Below are positions 10,920 to 22,355 of a stretch of 64,000 nucleotides of DNA, one piece after another (position 1 is the stretch's first letter; each line of letters begins with the position of its first letter). The notes below the pieces were generated by a model. That model worked only from the letters and a program-made list of their open reading frames with translations, did no database searches and had not been told where the DNA came from. This DNA comes from Cheiracanthium punctorium. Lineage: Eukaryota; Arthropoda; Arachnida; Araneae; Cheiracanthiidae. The position numbers were made by a program, and so were the translations under genes. The stretch is from assembly GCA_038373885.1 (NCBI GenBank), contig JAWZYV010013138.1:186001-250000 (forward strand), in the 5' to 3' direction.

Positions 10920-11457
10920 TATATATATTCAATACCAAGCCAAACGACATCAAATTTTTATTGAGTGTATTCAATTCAATAAGGTTTTAATCAGTAATGT
11001 GTGATTACTTTAAAATGCTTTTTTCAATTAAGAGAGTGTACATTTAACTATGCTGAAAATGGGAACGTTAACAGAATGAATTTTCTTATAATGAGAATTT
11101 ACTGAAATATGTATTAGAGCCAATTATTTGCGTTTCACTAATCTATGAGCTAATATGATTCAAAAAACACAAAATCTATATGATCTCGCATACCTGCTAA
11201 ACTTGCAGTTTTTTTAAAATCTGTATGTTTGTTCGTATTTTGTGTAATAATGTGTTGATTACTTTGAAATGACGCATGTTACGTGAATATCACATAAGCT
11301 AACAAAAATCATAAAAAAACACTATTTGAACACAAACTAAATGACTGGCTCAAAGCTATTAAATGCAGCAAGATTTATTTATTTATTTTTCTTAAAATAA
11401 GATAACAAATTATGCACAATATACTCAAATTTCTGTACAAAAATATAAACCCGCTAC
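10920..11457. other. Intergenic stretch
   Basis: AT-rich; nothing recognised. Confidence 0.5.
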
Positions 11458-11545
11458 TTACTGTAGAGTCTCGCTTATCCGACATGAAGGGGCCGGCACA
11501 ATGTCGGAGAAGCGAAAATGTCGGATACTAGAGAGGATTCAAGAA
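11458..11545. mobile_element. Solitary pogo/Tigger-like element end
   Basis: The sequence GTAGAGTCTCGCTTATCCG followed by ATGTCGGA repeats matches the terminal consensus I know from pogo/Tigger-like elements. No partner end is visible, so it is a fragment. Confidence 0.45.
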
Positions 11546-11799
11546 AAAGTTTCCGAAATGTTAAGCTACATTGTATTTTGGAACATAATACATACATACA
11601 TATGTTATATTAAATATTGCTATCTTGTATCCTAATCATACTCTAGAAATAAAATAAAAGAATGGAAAAAAATTAACTGAAGAAATAAACTTATAGTTTC
11701 TTAATTATCTATGGTCTGAATTTACGAGTGCCATATGTTACACTTCACCAAAGTTACAGTTCACCAAAGTTCAGTTCTGTGAGGATTTAAAGAAATTTC

Positions 11800-12924
11800 T
11801 TATGGTAGTCTGCTTTCCAGATGAGCGCCGTTCTTCGCTGCCAAATTTCCCCATCTTATGTGATTTCTTATGTGAATGGAGAAACCAACAGCGTGTCAAC
11901 TTGGCAAATTTTTTCCTAATCAGATATGATGAAGATAGCAGGTGGTCGCTGCGGATATTATGGACGGATGAGGCACATTCACCCTGATAGGGAACGTAAA
12001 CTGGAAGAACTGCGTTCATTGGGCGGAAAAAATCTTCACGGTGTGGCACCAGTGCCTTTATACGACAGACACGTGGCTGTGTGGTGCGGCGTCGTAGAGA
12101 CATTCACTCAGGGTCCTTACTTCTTCGAAGAAGTCACATCAAGTGGTATGCAAACGTGCTCCGTCACAGGTGCTCGGTATAAAGCAATGCTGGAGAATTA
12201 CGTAATTCTAGAATTGCAGCAGCGAAATGTCATTAATGACATTGTATGGATGCAAGATGGTGCTCCTCCACACATTGCCAGAAGTGTTCGACAACAGCAC
12301 TTTGGTGATAGAGTCATCGTTAGTACCTTTGCAGTTTCGTGGCCACCTCGTTCCCCCGACCTCACTCCAATGGATTTCTGATTCTGGGGTTATTTTAAAT
12401 CAAAGGTGTACACATCAAATCCCCGGAATTTGTCAGACTTGAAAGATGCCATAAAACAGGAAGTTCTACAAATTCCTCCTGCCATGATACGTTCGTCATT
12501 GCTATCGACTATCTCCCGCATGCAATGCGTTATTGTCTGCGAATGTGGCCACGTTTAAAGCTTGTAATTCAAATAAAAGTCTTTTCCCTTCTCCTCTCTT
12601 TTGTTATCATTGGTTCTTTACGATGCTCTTCTTTGAAAATGTTTTACGCCGCCAATTTACGTCATACGTGTCTCGTCCCAACGCCATTTAAGGTCTTTTC
12701 ATGCTCTGATCAATTTGCGCACGAAAAAAAGTGGGTGTTGCCATTCAAAATTTTCGAAATTTTGTCACTGTAACCGTAATTGTGAGAGGTCTATCGTTTT
12801 AAATTATCACTATCTGGACCCCATACATTCAAATAACTATATCTAAACTTTCATTTCAATTAGTTGAACGGTTCGGCCACTAGGTACTCATATATTTAGG
12901 GGAAGTTTCTTTTAGACCACCCTG
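11800..12924 (+). pseudogene. Mariner-like transposase pseudogene with 3' terminal end
   Basis: The catalytic half of a Tc1/mariner-superfamily transposase is readable across three frames. In order there is an FLCEW-type segment and ILWTDEAH (first Asp) near 11960, WMQDGAPPH (second Asp) near 12250, and SPDLTPMDF (third Asp) near 12360. Translation then hits TGA where a Trp is expected (MDF-stop-FWGYFKSKVY) and continues to about 12550. The 3' end of the element is probably TTTTAGACCACCCTG at 12910-12924 followed by TA. I see no N-terminal DNA-binding region and no left terminal repeat, so the copy is 5'-truncated and inactive. Confidence 0.8.
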
Positions 12925-12926
12925 TA

Positions 12927-13152
12927 GATGAAAGAATGTATCAAAACCGAAATATGTTTCGGAATACTGTCACTTCAAATCTACAGTATCGTAAATTTCC
13001 ATACTTTTTACAGTCTAGACAAGAGTATCTGTCTTCATTTGATGTTGCTCTATGAATAATGATTAGCTTGTATACACTCTCAAGAAGTACAAGTAAAATG
13101 TCTTCTATCGGTTTTATATACAAATTACTGGTTTAAGTACATCATGCAATAT
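12927..13152. other. Spacer
   Basis: Nothing recognised. Confidence 0.5.
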
Positions 13153-13735
13153 ACAGTGTGTCCCAGAAAGGTGGTAACGCTCTTTAATTCTTTATTACAG
13201 ATAAGTGGGTAATGTAAATTGAAAAATATGTTGAAAATAAGTTCGGAAATAAAACTCCGTTAAGAAAGGAATTCCCTCATTCATTTTCGTTACACTTTTT
13301 AAATTTCCATACAATCCTCGTACAAAAAAATTCTCAATTAGAAAAGGTGCCCCATACACTAAATATGTGCTGGACATAATTTAGCTTTTCATCATAAAAC
13401 GCCTGAGAGATATTATTAAACATTATTAGATATTTTTAAACAAAAGTTATAGGGGATTAAACATGAATTTGGAATGCAAACATTTATCACTAGAGTGGTA
13501 AAAAAATATTTTTTCTTTCGTAATTTTTGTACGGCAACTAAAATGCAATTATCCCATGTTCCATTCTTTCTATTATTTATCTTCGAGAGTCATTGAAAAG
13601 TGGTTTAAGTCAGCCTATATTTATATCCATACCTCTGACAATTTTTAGGATATACTTCTCAAATTTTGTACATCACTTCATAATTATATCCAGAACATTT
13701 TACCAATTGGTAATTCTTTTTGTATGGGGTTCTTA
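13153..13735 (+). repeat. Old dispersed repeat, copy 1 (mariner-like start)
   Basis: This begins with CAGTGTGTCCCAGAAAGG, like a mariner-type terminus. It is collinear over ~580 bp with 37362-38155; shared blocks include CGTACAAAAAA, TTTAGC-TTTCATC and AAAAGTGGTTTAAGTCA. Neither copy has a recognisable transposase. Confidence 0.6.
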
Positions 13736-14441
13736 GCCAACTCTAAAACTGCCATCTTGGTGTAAATAAAAGTGAATATTGATTAAACTGTTGTAATGCT
13801 ATTTTATTGGTGAGTATAATTTTGTATTTAAGTTTGTTAGGGGTTAAGATGTTAGACATTTGCCCCTGATAAAGTCGGAACGGCAGCAGTAAAAGTTACA
13901 AATTTACAGGCAAGAAGCTTCAAACGTTTAAGAAAAAGCTGGTCACACGCAAACAAAGTGTGTTAAGTTATGTTGACGACTACAGATGTTCAAATCCGCT
14001 TCTTTTTGGTGTGCGGATATCGATAGCCCCCATATCCGATAGCGGGCCCTGGACCCAGAATTCGAGACGCACCCCCGACAACCCCCTTCCATTTTACAGT
14101 AGCTTGCTACAGTATAATTGCATGGTTATATCTTACAAGCACTCTTTTTATAATGTAATGTAATCTGAAAATAAAAGTATAATTGAAGAGCTGAGCGGAT
14201 GAATAATTGACATTTTTAGAAAGTAGAGATTTCCAGGCGGAAGATCAAATGTTAAATACTGCATTGACTATTGGCGTTCATTTGTTCTGTCAACTTTATT
14301 ATAAGGCGGATTTCAATAGACGAGCAGGAAATAAATTAACTGATGAAAAAAGATATTCTATTAGTTTTACATCATTTTATCTAAAAATTTCTAAATTGTC
14401 TCTCAACATGTTCTTCCGCACAGCTTTTCAATTATAGTAAC
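13736..14441. other. Intergenic stretch
   Basis: No gene supported. Open frames at 13960-14163 and 14207-14437 show no domain. Confidence 0.45.
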
Positions 14442-14702
14442 TACACTGGCTGCCAAAAGTTAAGGAATTGCCGTTTTTTTGCAAATAATTTTCAAATGAA
14501 TGAACTTAGAAACACCAAATTTGTAAGACATGTGCACGAAACAGTTATGTATTGACTCCAACATAGATTTTTACATAAGAAAAAAGGAAAAACGATTAAA
14601 AAAAGCAATCTCGCATGAAAAGTCCATTCTTTGAAAAAATAATTATCACAATTTTATGTGGTAAAATGTCATAGAAACATAACAAAAATTAGTTTTAATA
14701 AG

Positions 14703-15822
14703 AGATGTACACGCCCCTAGCTTGAATGCATTGGCGGCATCGACTTTCCATGTTGTCAATTAAGTTGTCGTTTATCGAAATGGGAAGCGAAGGCCAGACA
14801 CGGCGTAAGCTTTGCTCGGGCTCTCCTAAAGACCTTGGAGGTGGACTTATAACAGCAAGCTGTCAACCAAGATAGTCTCAAAGATGCTTTATCGGATTCA
14901 GGTCAGGAGATTGAGCTGCCCATTCGATTTTCTCTAAACTAAGACCTTCAATATATTCCTCAACAACTACAGCTCGGTGAGGTCATGCATTATCATCCAT
15001 CAAAATGAAATCATTGTCAATTTCAGCAGCGTATGGTCGGATATATAGATCAAGGATCTCATCCCGATATCCCAGACCAGTTAGAGTTCCTCCGTGGAAC
15101 GCATGCAGGTCAGTGTGACCCCCGATCTCTGCCCAAACTATTATTCCACTACCTCGGTAACTGTGTCTTTCAACAGTTTTGGACTGATGGTATCTGGTGC
15201 TTTGTTCCCTACAGATCACCAGACGTTCTGAATCGCTCTCTCCTGTGAATTTGGACTCGTCTGTAAAGACTTCAGAACTCCATCGCTGTCTGGCCCAGGA
15301 AACGAGTTCTCTTGCCCAAGATAAACGAGCTTTTCTCTGTCGTCCGTTGAGGGACACACACAACTGGTCACCTTGCATGGAGACTTGCATCGTGAAGACG
15401 CCTTCGCACCGTATTAGCGGATATTTTCTCCCTGATACTACAGATTGGTCTGCATCAAGCAAAGGCGGATCCAGGGGGAGGGCGCAGGGGGCGCGCGCCC
15501 TCCGAGAAAAGTATATTTACACTAGATAAATGGGGCTTTCACCAATATTGAGTGTTCTTTACACTAGATAAAATGAGTATTTACGATTTGCGCCCCCTCC
15601 GAAAAAAGTTTCTGTGTCCGCCCTTGGCATCAAGTTGCGTCAAAGAAATGCTTCGTCTCCTTCAGGCCGAAAGAGTTCTAAAACTGTCTTCTGCAGGTGT
15701 TGCAGCTCTTGGTCGGCCTTGGTGGATACAGAAGCTTCGGTTTCATATTGATTCCAGAGATGATGGACAACAGCGAGAGACACACTAAGACGCTTAGCAG
15801 CATCAGCCTGTGACAACCCCAT
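14703..15822 (-). pseudogene. Tc1-family transposase pseudogene, split by a MITE
   Basis: The gene starts at 15822 (MGLSQADAAKRLSVS, helix-turn-helix). It runs about 60 codons before a frameshift and the MITE insertion at 15460-15626, then resumes as a 159-codon frame to 14983. Catalytic motifs in order are VFTDESKF (first Asp), GSGIIVWAEIGG, DNDFILMDDNA (second Asp) and, after a stop replacing the usual Arg (CGA to TGA), IEWAAQSPDLNPIKHL with Lys at the usual Glu position. Another stop replaces the Trp of HLWD. The element would have moved itself by cut-and-paste at TA sites. The stops, shift and insertion make it dead. Confidence 0.88.
15460..15626. mobile_element. hAT-type MITE (167 bp) inside Tc1 transposase
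   Basis: Ends are CAAAGGCGGATCC and CAAGGGCGGACAC (reverse complement), a typical hAT MITE terminus. A perfect 8-bp target duplication, GCATCAAG, lies at 15452-15459 and 15627-15634. The interior is C/G-rich near both ends. It lies between the DNA-binding and catalytic regions of the transposase gene, so it inserted after the Tc1 element. Confidence 0.92.
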
Positions 15823-16269
15823 TTAAGTCTATCCGACCGACCGCCATCTTAAAGAATCGGGTAAACGGCTTCTATCAGACATTGCGGGACCCTACTGCCT
15901 AATGTCAACGAATCTGCTAACAAAAGTTGAATAGTAACGAAAGTTGCAAGCGTAATTACGAAAGCCTGTTATTTGCACATTGTCACTCATACATGCCAGT
16001 TCTTTTCCATAAAAAAAGTGGTAGCTATCGTTTTTGCATAAAGTTCATTTTTATCATTTATATAAACTATAAATTTTATTCTTTGTGTCATATTTTATAG
16101 TGACCTTCGAAAAACATGTTTGTTAACTTTTGGATACCAGTGTATTTTACTAGTCCAAACTGTATTTATAAAATTATTTAACTTAAAAACGACCACATCA
16201 GCACATTGAGATTAAAATAAAAGTTGTTACTAAAACAAAATTAAGATCTACCTGAGTCATAGCCACTGA

Positions 16270-16620
16270 CTACAAAATAAGACTATTTAAAAAGTCTTCC
16301 GAGCTTTCTTCTGAGTAAAATGATCAATAAAATCGGAAAAGTTGAGTGTTGGCCAATTCATTCTCATCTGCTAAATTGGTAAATGGTTAAGCCGATTTTG
16401 GCCTGTTGAGCTCCGTTGCCAAGTTTTTAAAGAGTTCGTCAATCTACTGAAAGACCTTTCAGCCTTACACACTGCTACTCGAATATTCGTACGAAAAAAT
16501 CTTATTGCAGGTACAGAGGCTTAAAAAAATTGTTTGACGATTTTTATTAAAAATGGAGTTGAGAAGCCTCATCGAGGCCTTTTCCGACTGTGAGACGCTA
16601 CTATATAAACCATCTTCATG
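16270..16620 (-). pseudogene. hAT transposase C-terminal (dimerisation) relic
   Basis: On the minus strand, frames merge into the conserved end of hAT transposases of the ZMYM1 / 52-kDa-repressor-like type. VCKAERSFSRLTNSLKTW is followed by RLNHL, then NELA, FSDFIDHFTQKKARK. The AERSFS box is the characteristic dimerisation motif. Stops and shifts are present. No terminal repeats or catalytic core are visible; only the last ~110 residues survive. It might be the source type for the short hAT MITEs here, but the sequence does not prove that. Confidence 0.72.
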
Positions 16621-18829
16621 TGTAGAATTTCTTCCACTCAGATGACGGATTAATGCAATTTTGTGTGTGTGTGTGAGAGAGGGAGGGGGGCGCTAGTTAA
16701 AATTTATGTCTATTTAAATCCTGGTATCGTACATTTTTTCATGTAAATTTCTTTTTTCTTGGACGGGTTGGCCGCTTCCTCGCCCTCCTCCTTTAATACG
16801 CCAGTGGTCGAATAGATATTTTGAGACAAGAAATTTCAGTTCGTCACTTTCTAAGTCCATGAAAACAGAACTGGAGAAAACAAATGACAAATTTGTTCAC
16901 AGCTCAAAAATAGTTTTCAAATCTGCCAAGAAAAATAAAACAAGAGAGAGAGAGAAAACGAGGGGGGGGGGGGGGGGGGAAGGGATCATTTTCGTTTTCC
17001 ACACCCAGAGTAACGTGATCAAATCGGAATTTGTGCGCTGAGGTAGCTACTGTCGTTATTAATAGCACTTTCTTGAGATTCAATGGCAGGTCTGGTTTTG
17101 ATTTCCTCTGAAACTTGCAGGTGAAGAGATAAAACTCGGGGAGTCTTACTGCGTGCGCTAATGCACAAACAAGTTCACCCAACACAAGCAATGACAACAG
17201 AAGCAAGCAATGACAAATGGGTATTACCACCCATTTTATTAAGATTTATGATAAACAGTTTAGCATAAAATTTATGTTTTAAATTTTAAGCTATAGGTTA
17301 GCTGTTGAAACTTGTAATTACAATTTTATTATATAGAAAAAAAAGTCAAAGTACTCCTTTATAGTTTGTATTAAATTATAATTATTAAACAATTAAAATG
17401 TGTAGGGTTGCGCCCGCCCCTCATCTCACGCCCGGGTGGACCCAGGGATCCCACCCAGCCCATCTTTGTGGGGGCATGCAGATATATGAAACCCCCTGAA
17501 CCCCTTGGTTAAAATTAAGCTGCTGTGATGTGAGTATACACGTTGCTTATTACGAGTGAAAACTGCCACCCCGCAGAGAGTCCGTGGCAAGCTGCAAGGA
17601 AGATTTCTCTTCTACCTCGATCATAGAACGTATTTTTCAAAAGGGGAATAGAATTTGAATTTGCTCTCTTTTTTTTCAAATTGTAATTAAATATTCTTTA
17701 TTAAGTATTCTTTTAAGTATTCTTTTTTTCTTTTTAAGAGCTTTTTCAAAGTGATTTAAACTTAAATAGAAAACTCTAGCCAACTCTTTTAGCCAATCGA
17801 CTTTTCTTCAAACTTTTCAATGTAAACAGTTTATATTTACAGGCGAAATGAAATGGGTATGTTGCCTGGTCTTTTTTATGATTGGCCCTTTGTTTAAAAA
17901 GGTGTGAGAGGCTGTTTTAACTAGATTATGACACTTTCAAAACTGAAGTATAACCCACTGACGGATTAAATGCTAGATATCCTATTTTACTTCCATAAAA
18001 GGAACATAGATTTTAACTAGCCCCAAAATTTCATTAATCCGTCGTTTAAAAAAGGTTGTGAGCCGCTGTTCTATTACATTCTAATATTTTTAAAACTTAA
18101 GCATAACCTCCTGGCGGATTTGTGTCCCTCTCCGAGAAAAAAAGAAATAAAAAATCCAAGAGATCGTATTTTTCTCCCATAAAATGAGCATAATTAGTAA
18201 CGTCTCTAGTAGAAGCAGACTAGAAATAAGGACCGAAGGGCTTCCTCTCAGAATGTAAAAGATATTTAAGGGAGGGAGACAAAATCAAGCTGTCAAATGA
18301 TTCAAAAACTTTCCTCAACAAAAAGAAGGCTAATGTTATTCGGGCCCTGTGTACTGAAATTACTCTTTGGATTCTTCTTCTTAAAAGGTTTGAAGTTTGT
18401 AGATTTCATTCTCATTTCTATTACAGGCGAAGTATAGGTATGTACTTGATTTTATGAAATCCATTCATTATCTCATAAGCATAATCCTTTGCAGAAGTAC
18501 AGGACTTCGTTCTCAACTATTTTTACAATTACGTGCGATTATTTAGGACGTGACGTCATTCGGGAATTTTCTTATCTGTTGCATGATCATATAATGTGCC
18601 AACCTTTATCAAAATTCAATAACTCCGTGATTGAATCTCGTAAAAAAGCAGATGCTGTAAACCAATCACAGCAAAATGTGAGGTTATTTGTCTGTAAAAT
18701 TATATACATTTCTTAAAAAGATTGCATCGCACTGTATAAAGAATGTTCAAAAAACTCCATCGCTACGACCCATAGTTTGAGAAAATACGAAGAAAAAATA
18801 GAAACGTCATATCTGTGGTGTACGAAAAA
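16621..18829. other. Intergenic stretch with simple repeats
   Basis: This holds a GT/GA run (about 16661-16690), an 18-base G run (about 16962-16979) and a GC-rich patch near 17400-17500. Open frames at 16859-17041 (plus) and 16904-17230 (minus) cross the G run and have no domain. No gene seen. Confidence 0.4.
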
Positions 18830-19140
18830 TACCTTTATTGGAGCATGAACATAAGTTTTTTTTTGCACATTAACATAAATGCTTACCGTACGTATTGAGG
18901 CATTAATGCTCTGTGTAATAGCTGACTGCTCAAGCTGCATCAACCTAGTGTCCACATAATTGTACGCAGCATTAAGGAGCGGGACTAAGTCACTTTCTGT
19001 TGCAATTGATCTATACACCAATTCCTTCAGTTTTCCTCCATGGAAAGAAGAAATCCAAACGTGTTCGATCCGGTGATTTTGGTGGCCATAAAACTGGGCC
19101 CCCATGTCTATAGTGCAGAGGCAAATGCTAATATTTCCAA
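18830..19140 (-). pseudogene. Mariner-like transposase, C-terminal relic
   Basis: On the minus strand, GPVLWPPKSPDRTRLDFF in one frame continues in another as KLKELVYRSIATESDLVPLL and then a region ending near SIYVNVQ. That order (WPPxSPDxTxLDF, then LKxLVY) is the C-terminus of a mariner-type transposase with an Asp third catalytic residue. Only this end survives, with a frameshift at the junction. A possible terminus, GGGATATCCTGTA, lies at ~19455-19470. The long minus frame 18713-19237 includes unrelated sequence upstream of the match. Confidence 0.65.
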
Positions 19141-19270
19141 TGGTCTTTCCTTGAACAGGATGTGAGACATCATTGCTTTTATTTCGCATTTTCTCAAAAA
19201 CTGTGGATCTTAGAGGTACAGTTAGTTCTAAGGACATATTTTATATACTTCAATAAGAATCTGATTACAC

Positions 19271-19425
19271 CAAGGACGTACCCAGAAAAAAATTTCGGAG
19301 GGGGTCCAAACGGTGAAAAAGGCAGAATTTTTCACAAAAAGACTTCACCATTCTTATTTTGTTAACAAACACTGAAATTTCGGGGGGTCCGGACCCCTTG
19401 GACCACCCCCCTGGGTATGTCCTTG
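19271..19425. mobile_element. hAT-type MITE (155 bp) with target duplication
   Basis: Inverted ends CAAGGACGTACCCAG and CAAGGACATACCCAG are nearly identical. Flanks GATTACAC (19263-19270) and GATTACGC (19426-19433) match at 7 of 8. The interior is related to 27357-27450. Confidence 0.85.
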
Positions 19426-19527
19426 GATTACGCAGAGTTTATGTGAACTTGTTGGGATATCCTGTACATTATTCTAATTAACCTGTGTATTATTAGAAAT
19501 TGAAGCACCCCTTATATTACGCATATA

Positions 19528-20425
19528 CCAGGTGTTTCAATTTGTTTGATCAGAGGGACAGCTTTTAAGCTTTTAATATTAGTATTATACTTCCAATTAC
19601 AAAAAGATTTCTATTGACATGCTGTTACTTTTTACGTCAAATTTTATAAGGTATCTGTGCAATTAAAAAATAAAAAACAACTGGTGGCCTTGCATAGGAA
19701 AAAGAATTAAACTAATAAAATGAAGTCCTATCTTTAAAAAGTCTTTTTACAAAAATTCTTGTTTTAAACAGGATATTTAATGCGATATTACTGATTCAAA
19801 AATTGACATTTTTGTGACGTAAGAATTTGATTAATTTTTTTTTAATTATAAGTTTTTACGAGAACTGACTTAAACACTTGTTTTACGCTCTTGAATTTGA
19901 TTGCGTCGATAAACGAAAAATGATAACATAGGTGCTTGAAATCTATGGGACAAAACTTTGGAATACACTGGAAGTAGTTTTTCATTGGAGGAATATACGT
20001 CCAAAACAAGTAGAATAACTCAAGTAAATATTGGATTTAAGAAATTATTTCTGGGTGCACAAAAAAGTATCTTACTCCGAAACCTAATTTAAAATTTTTG
20101 TATGCATGGTTGGAGTGACATAAAAAGTTGTTTTTCCCATTTTTTAAAAAGTATACAGTTCCTTATAAAACGTATGGCCTGAAAAGTAATTGCATGTCAT
20201 TAAAAAGTCTTGTAAAGAGAATAATAATGCTAATGTCAATGGTTTAAAAGACGGTTTTTAAAGTCGTTTTTATCAGTATATTACTGCATTACATTCCCAC
20301 TTATATATAGTAAATATATTATGCCAGTTGTTTTAATTTGATTAGAAGGGCATCTTTTAAGTTATTAGCATTAGCATTATACTTCCAATTAGAAAAAGTT
20401 TTCTAATGACATGTAGTTACTCTTA
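19528..20425 (+). repeat. Direct repeat pair ~795 bp apart
   Basis: Bases about 19528-19635 and 20323-20425 share a ~105-bp sequence, including TTATACTTCCAATTA-AAAAAG and TGACATG. The DNA between is AT-rich without coding signal. The pair may be the ends of a non-autonomous element or a local duplication. Confidence 0.5.
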
Positions 20426-21467
20426 AATAAAGGGCGTTATATTTAAAAAAACATAAAATAATTCTTTTATTATTAAAAAAATATTTTAAAAAATGAGAAA
20501 AATTAATTCCTACCCTAGGAAAGTCATTTGCAAAAAATAAATAAAAAAATAAAATTAAATAAAAGTTTAAAAATTTAAAAAATTTAAACATTATTTAATG
20601 AAATATTGAATGTTAAACATTAACCTTTTGGGTGTGCTTAAAATTTAAATTTAAAATCTAACTGAGGTATTGTGCTCTAATTCAATAGTATTCTTTTTCC
20701 TTCATGTGTTTTTCTTCTAATTTGATCATTCTTTATAATCTTATTGGTTCTATCATAATTTTCTTGTTTTACTTTACTTCTTGATAATTTAATGTTTTAC
20801 TGTTATTAAAGTCTGTAATCAAACATATCTTTTAAAAACCGAGCGAGCCGAATCATGCTTACTGTTTTTATTAAATTCCAACCAATTATTTATACCAGTT
20901 TTATTTTAAACATAGAAAGGTAATGCTAGTCAAACTTACGTAAAAACTACATTTTTGTCAGTAGAACAAGGAAAAATTTAAACATAAATAAAGTTATCCA
21001 TCCAACTGCTGAATTTATTTTTCCTTAACTAAACGAAATACAATATTGACATTCAAAACTGAACAGCTACGCATTGATCTTTACTCGTTTACTCATTTTT
21101 CTGCAGAGTTCTGAATCTAACAAAATAGCAAAACATTTTTCAGTTTCAACCTCATTTTCATTTCGCAGTTTTAGAATTGCCCCCCGCAGTCATTGCTGAC
21201 AATTGCTCAAAAGAATAACTCAGTAAATGTTATATTAACAAACGTAAAGATTTTGTGGCCGACTTTTTCGGACTTTATTTTTCTCAATGGAGTTTTTCTA
21301 TACAGAAAAAACACAAAAAGTTACTTATTTAATTTTTTTATGTATACATCCTCTTAGAATTATTGAAGAAGTCACTAATTCATAATCAATAAGTCAAGGG
21401 GTGATGAGACATTGTTCCAAGAGTCAATTCATTTAAAAGGACGAAATACGTTCTCTACTGTTTCTAG
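20426..21467. other. AT-rich intergenic stretch
   Basis: Very AT-rich; the minus frame 20403-20591 is low-complexity Phe/Leu/Tyr. No gene seen. Confidence 0.5.
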
Positions 21468-22355
21468 TAGTAGGGGAGCCCATGGTGTTTTTGGGGATTT
21501 ACTCGAGCGCGGCAGATGAACATAGAGGGGTACCTCGCTATGTTGAGTACCTCCACCATATATATAAGTCCTGTATGAAGGGACGTGCGTCTAGGGCAGC
21601 TCATCGGATTAGTAAAAAAAAAAAAAAAAAAATAAATTGATCGTCAGAAATACTGAAGCGCGTCAGATTAAGATAAGGTAGGTTAATGACTAGCTAAAAA
21701 GTGTACATTCAGAAAATTTGACAATTTGAATGTAACGTAAGGGTGTAGGAGGGTTACAAAGTTGGGAAAAAAAAAAAACGTTTTCGTGACATTCTCGAGT
21801 GCGGTTGAATTTTTGTTATTTTGAAGGAAATGAAGCAAGAATCACGAAAAAATATAATCTGCCGATTTCCACGAGCCGAAGTAATAAAAATACGATAAAA
21901 AATGTTTCTAGTAGTAGGGGAGCCCATGGTGTTTTTGGTGATTTACTAGAGCGCGGCAGATGAACATAGGGGGGGTACCTTGCATCATGTTGAGTACCTC
22001 CACCATATATAAGTCCTGTATGTAGGGACATGCGTTTAGGGCAGCTCATCAGATTAGTAAAAAAAAAAAAAAAAAAATGATCGTCAGAAATACTGAAGCG
22101 CGTCAAATTAAGATAAGGTGTGTTAACTACTAGCTAAAAAGTGTACATTCAGAAAATCTGACGATTTGAATGTAACGTAAGGGAGTGGGACGGTTACAAA
22201 GTTGAAAAAAAAAAACGGTTTCGTGACATTCTCGAGCGCGGTTTAATTTTTGTTATTTTGAAGGAAATGAAGCAAGAATCACGAAAAAAATATAATCTGC
22301 CGATTTCCACGAGCCGAAGTAATAAAAATACGAGCCAAAGCAATAAAGAACGTCA
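21468..22355 (+). repeat. Tandem duplication of element left end (444-bp unit)
   Basis: Units 21468-21911 and 21912-22355 align throughout, including a central A run and the GAAGCGCGTCA motif. Identity is high (few mismatches per line), so the duplication is younger than the decay of the gene downstream. Confidence 0.8.

Larger units (their letters stand above)
14444..16142 (-). mobile_element. Complete Tc1-like transposon (1699 bp), inactive
   Basis: The terminal inverted repeats are CACTGG-TG-CCAAAAGTTAA-like (14444-14462 and 16123-16142), and the element is flanked by TA at 14442-14443 and 16143-16144. It contains the transposase pseudogene (minus strand) and a 167-bp hAT MITE inside that gene. 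Removing the MITE leaves about 1.53 kb, a normal Tc1 size. The end fragment at 1615-2013 belongs to the same family. Confidence 0.9.

Noticed and set aside
18713..19237. 174-codon minus frame as one protein
   Set aside because: Only the middle part matches a mariner-type transposase C-terminus; the ends read through unrelated sequence.
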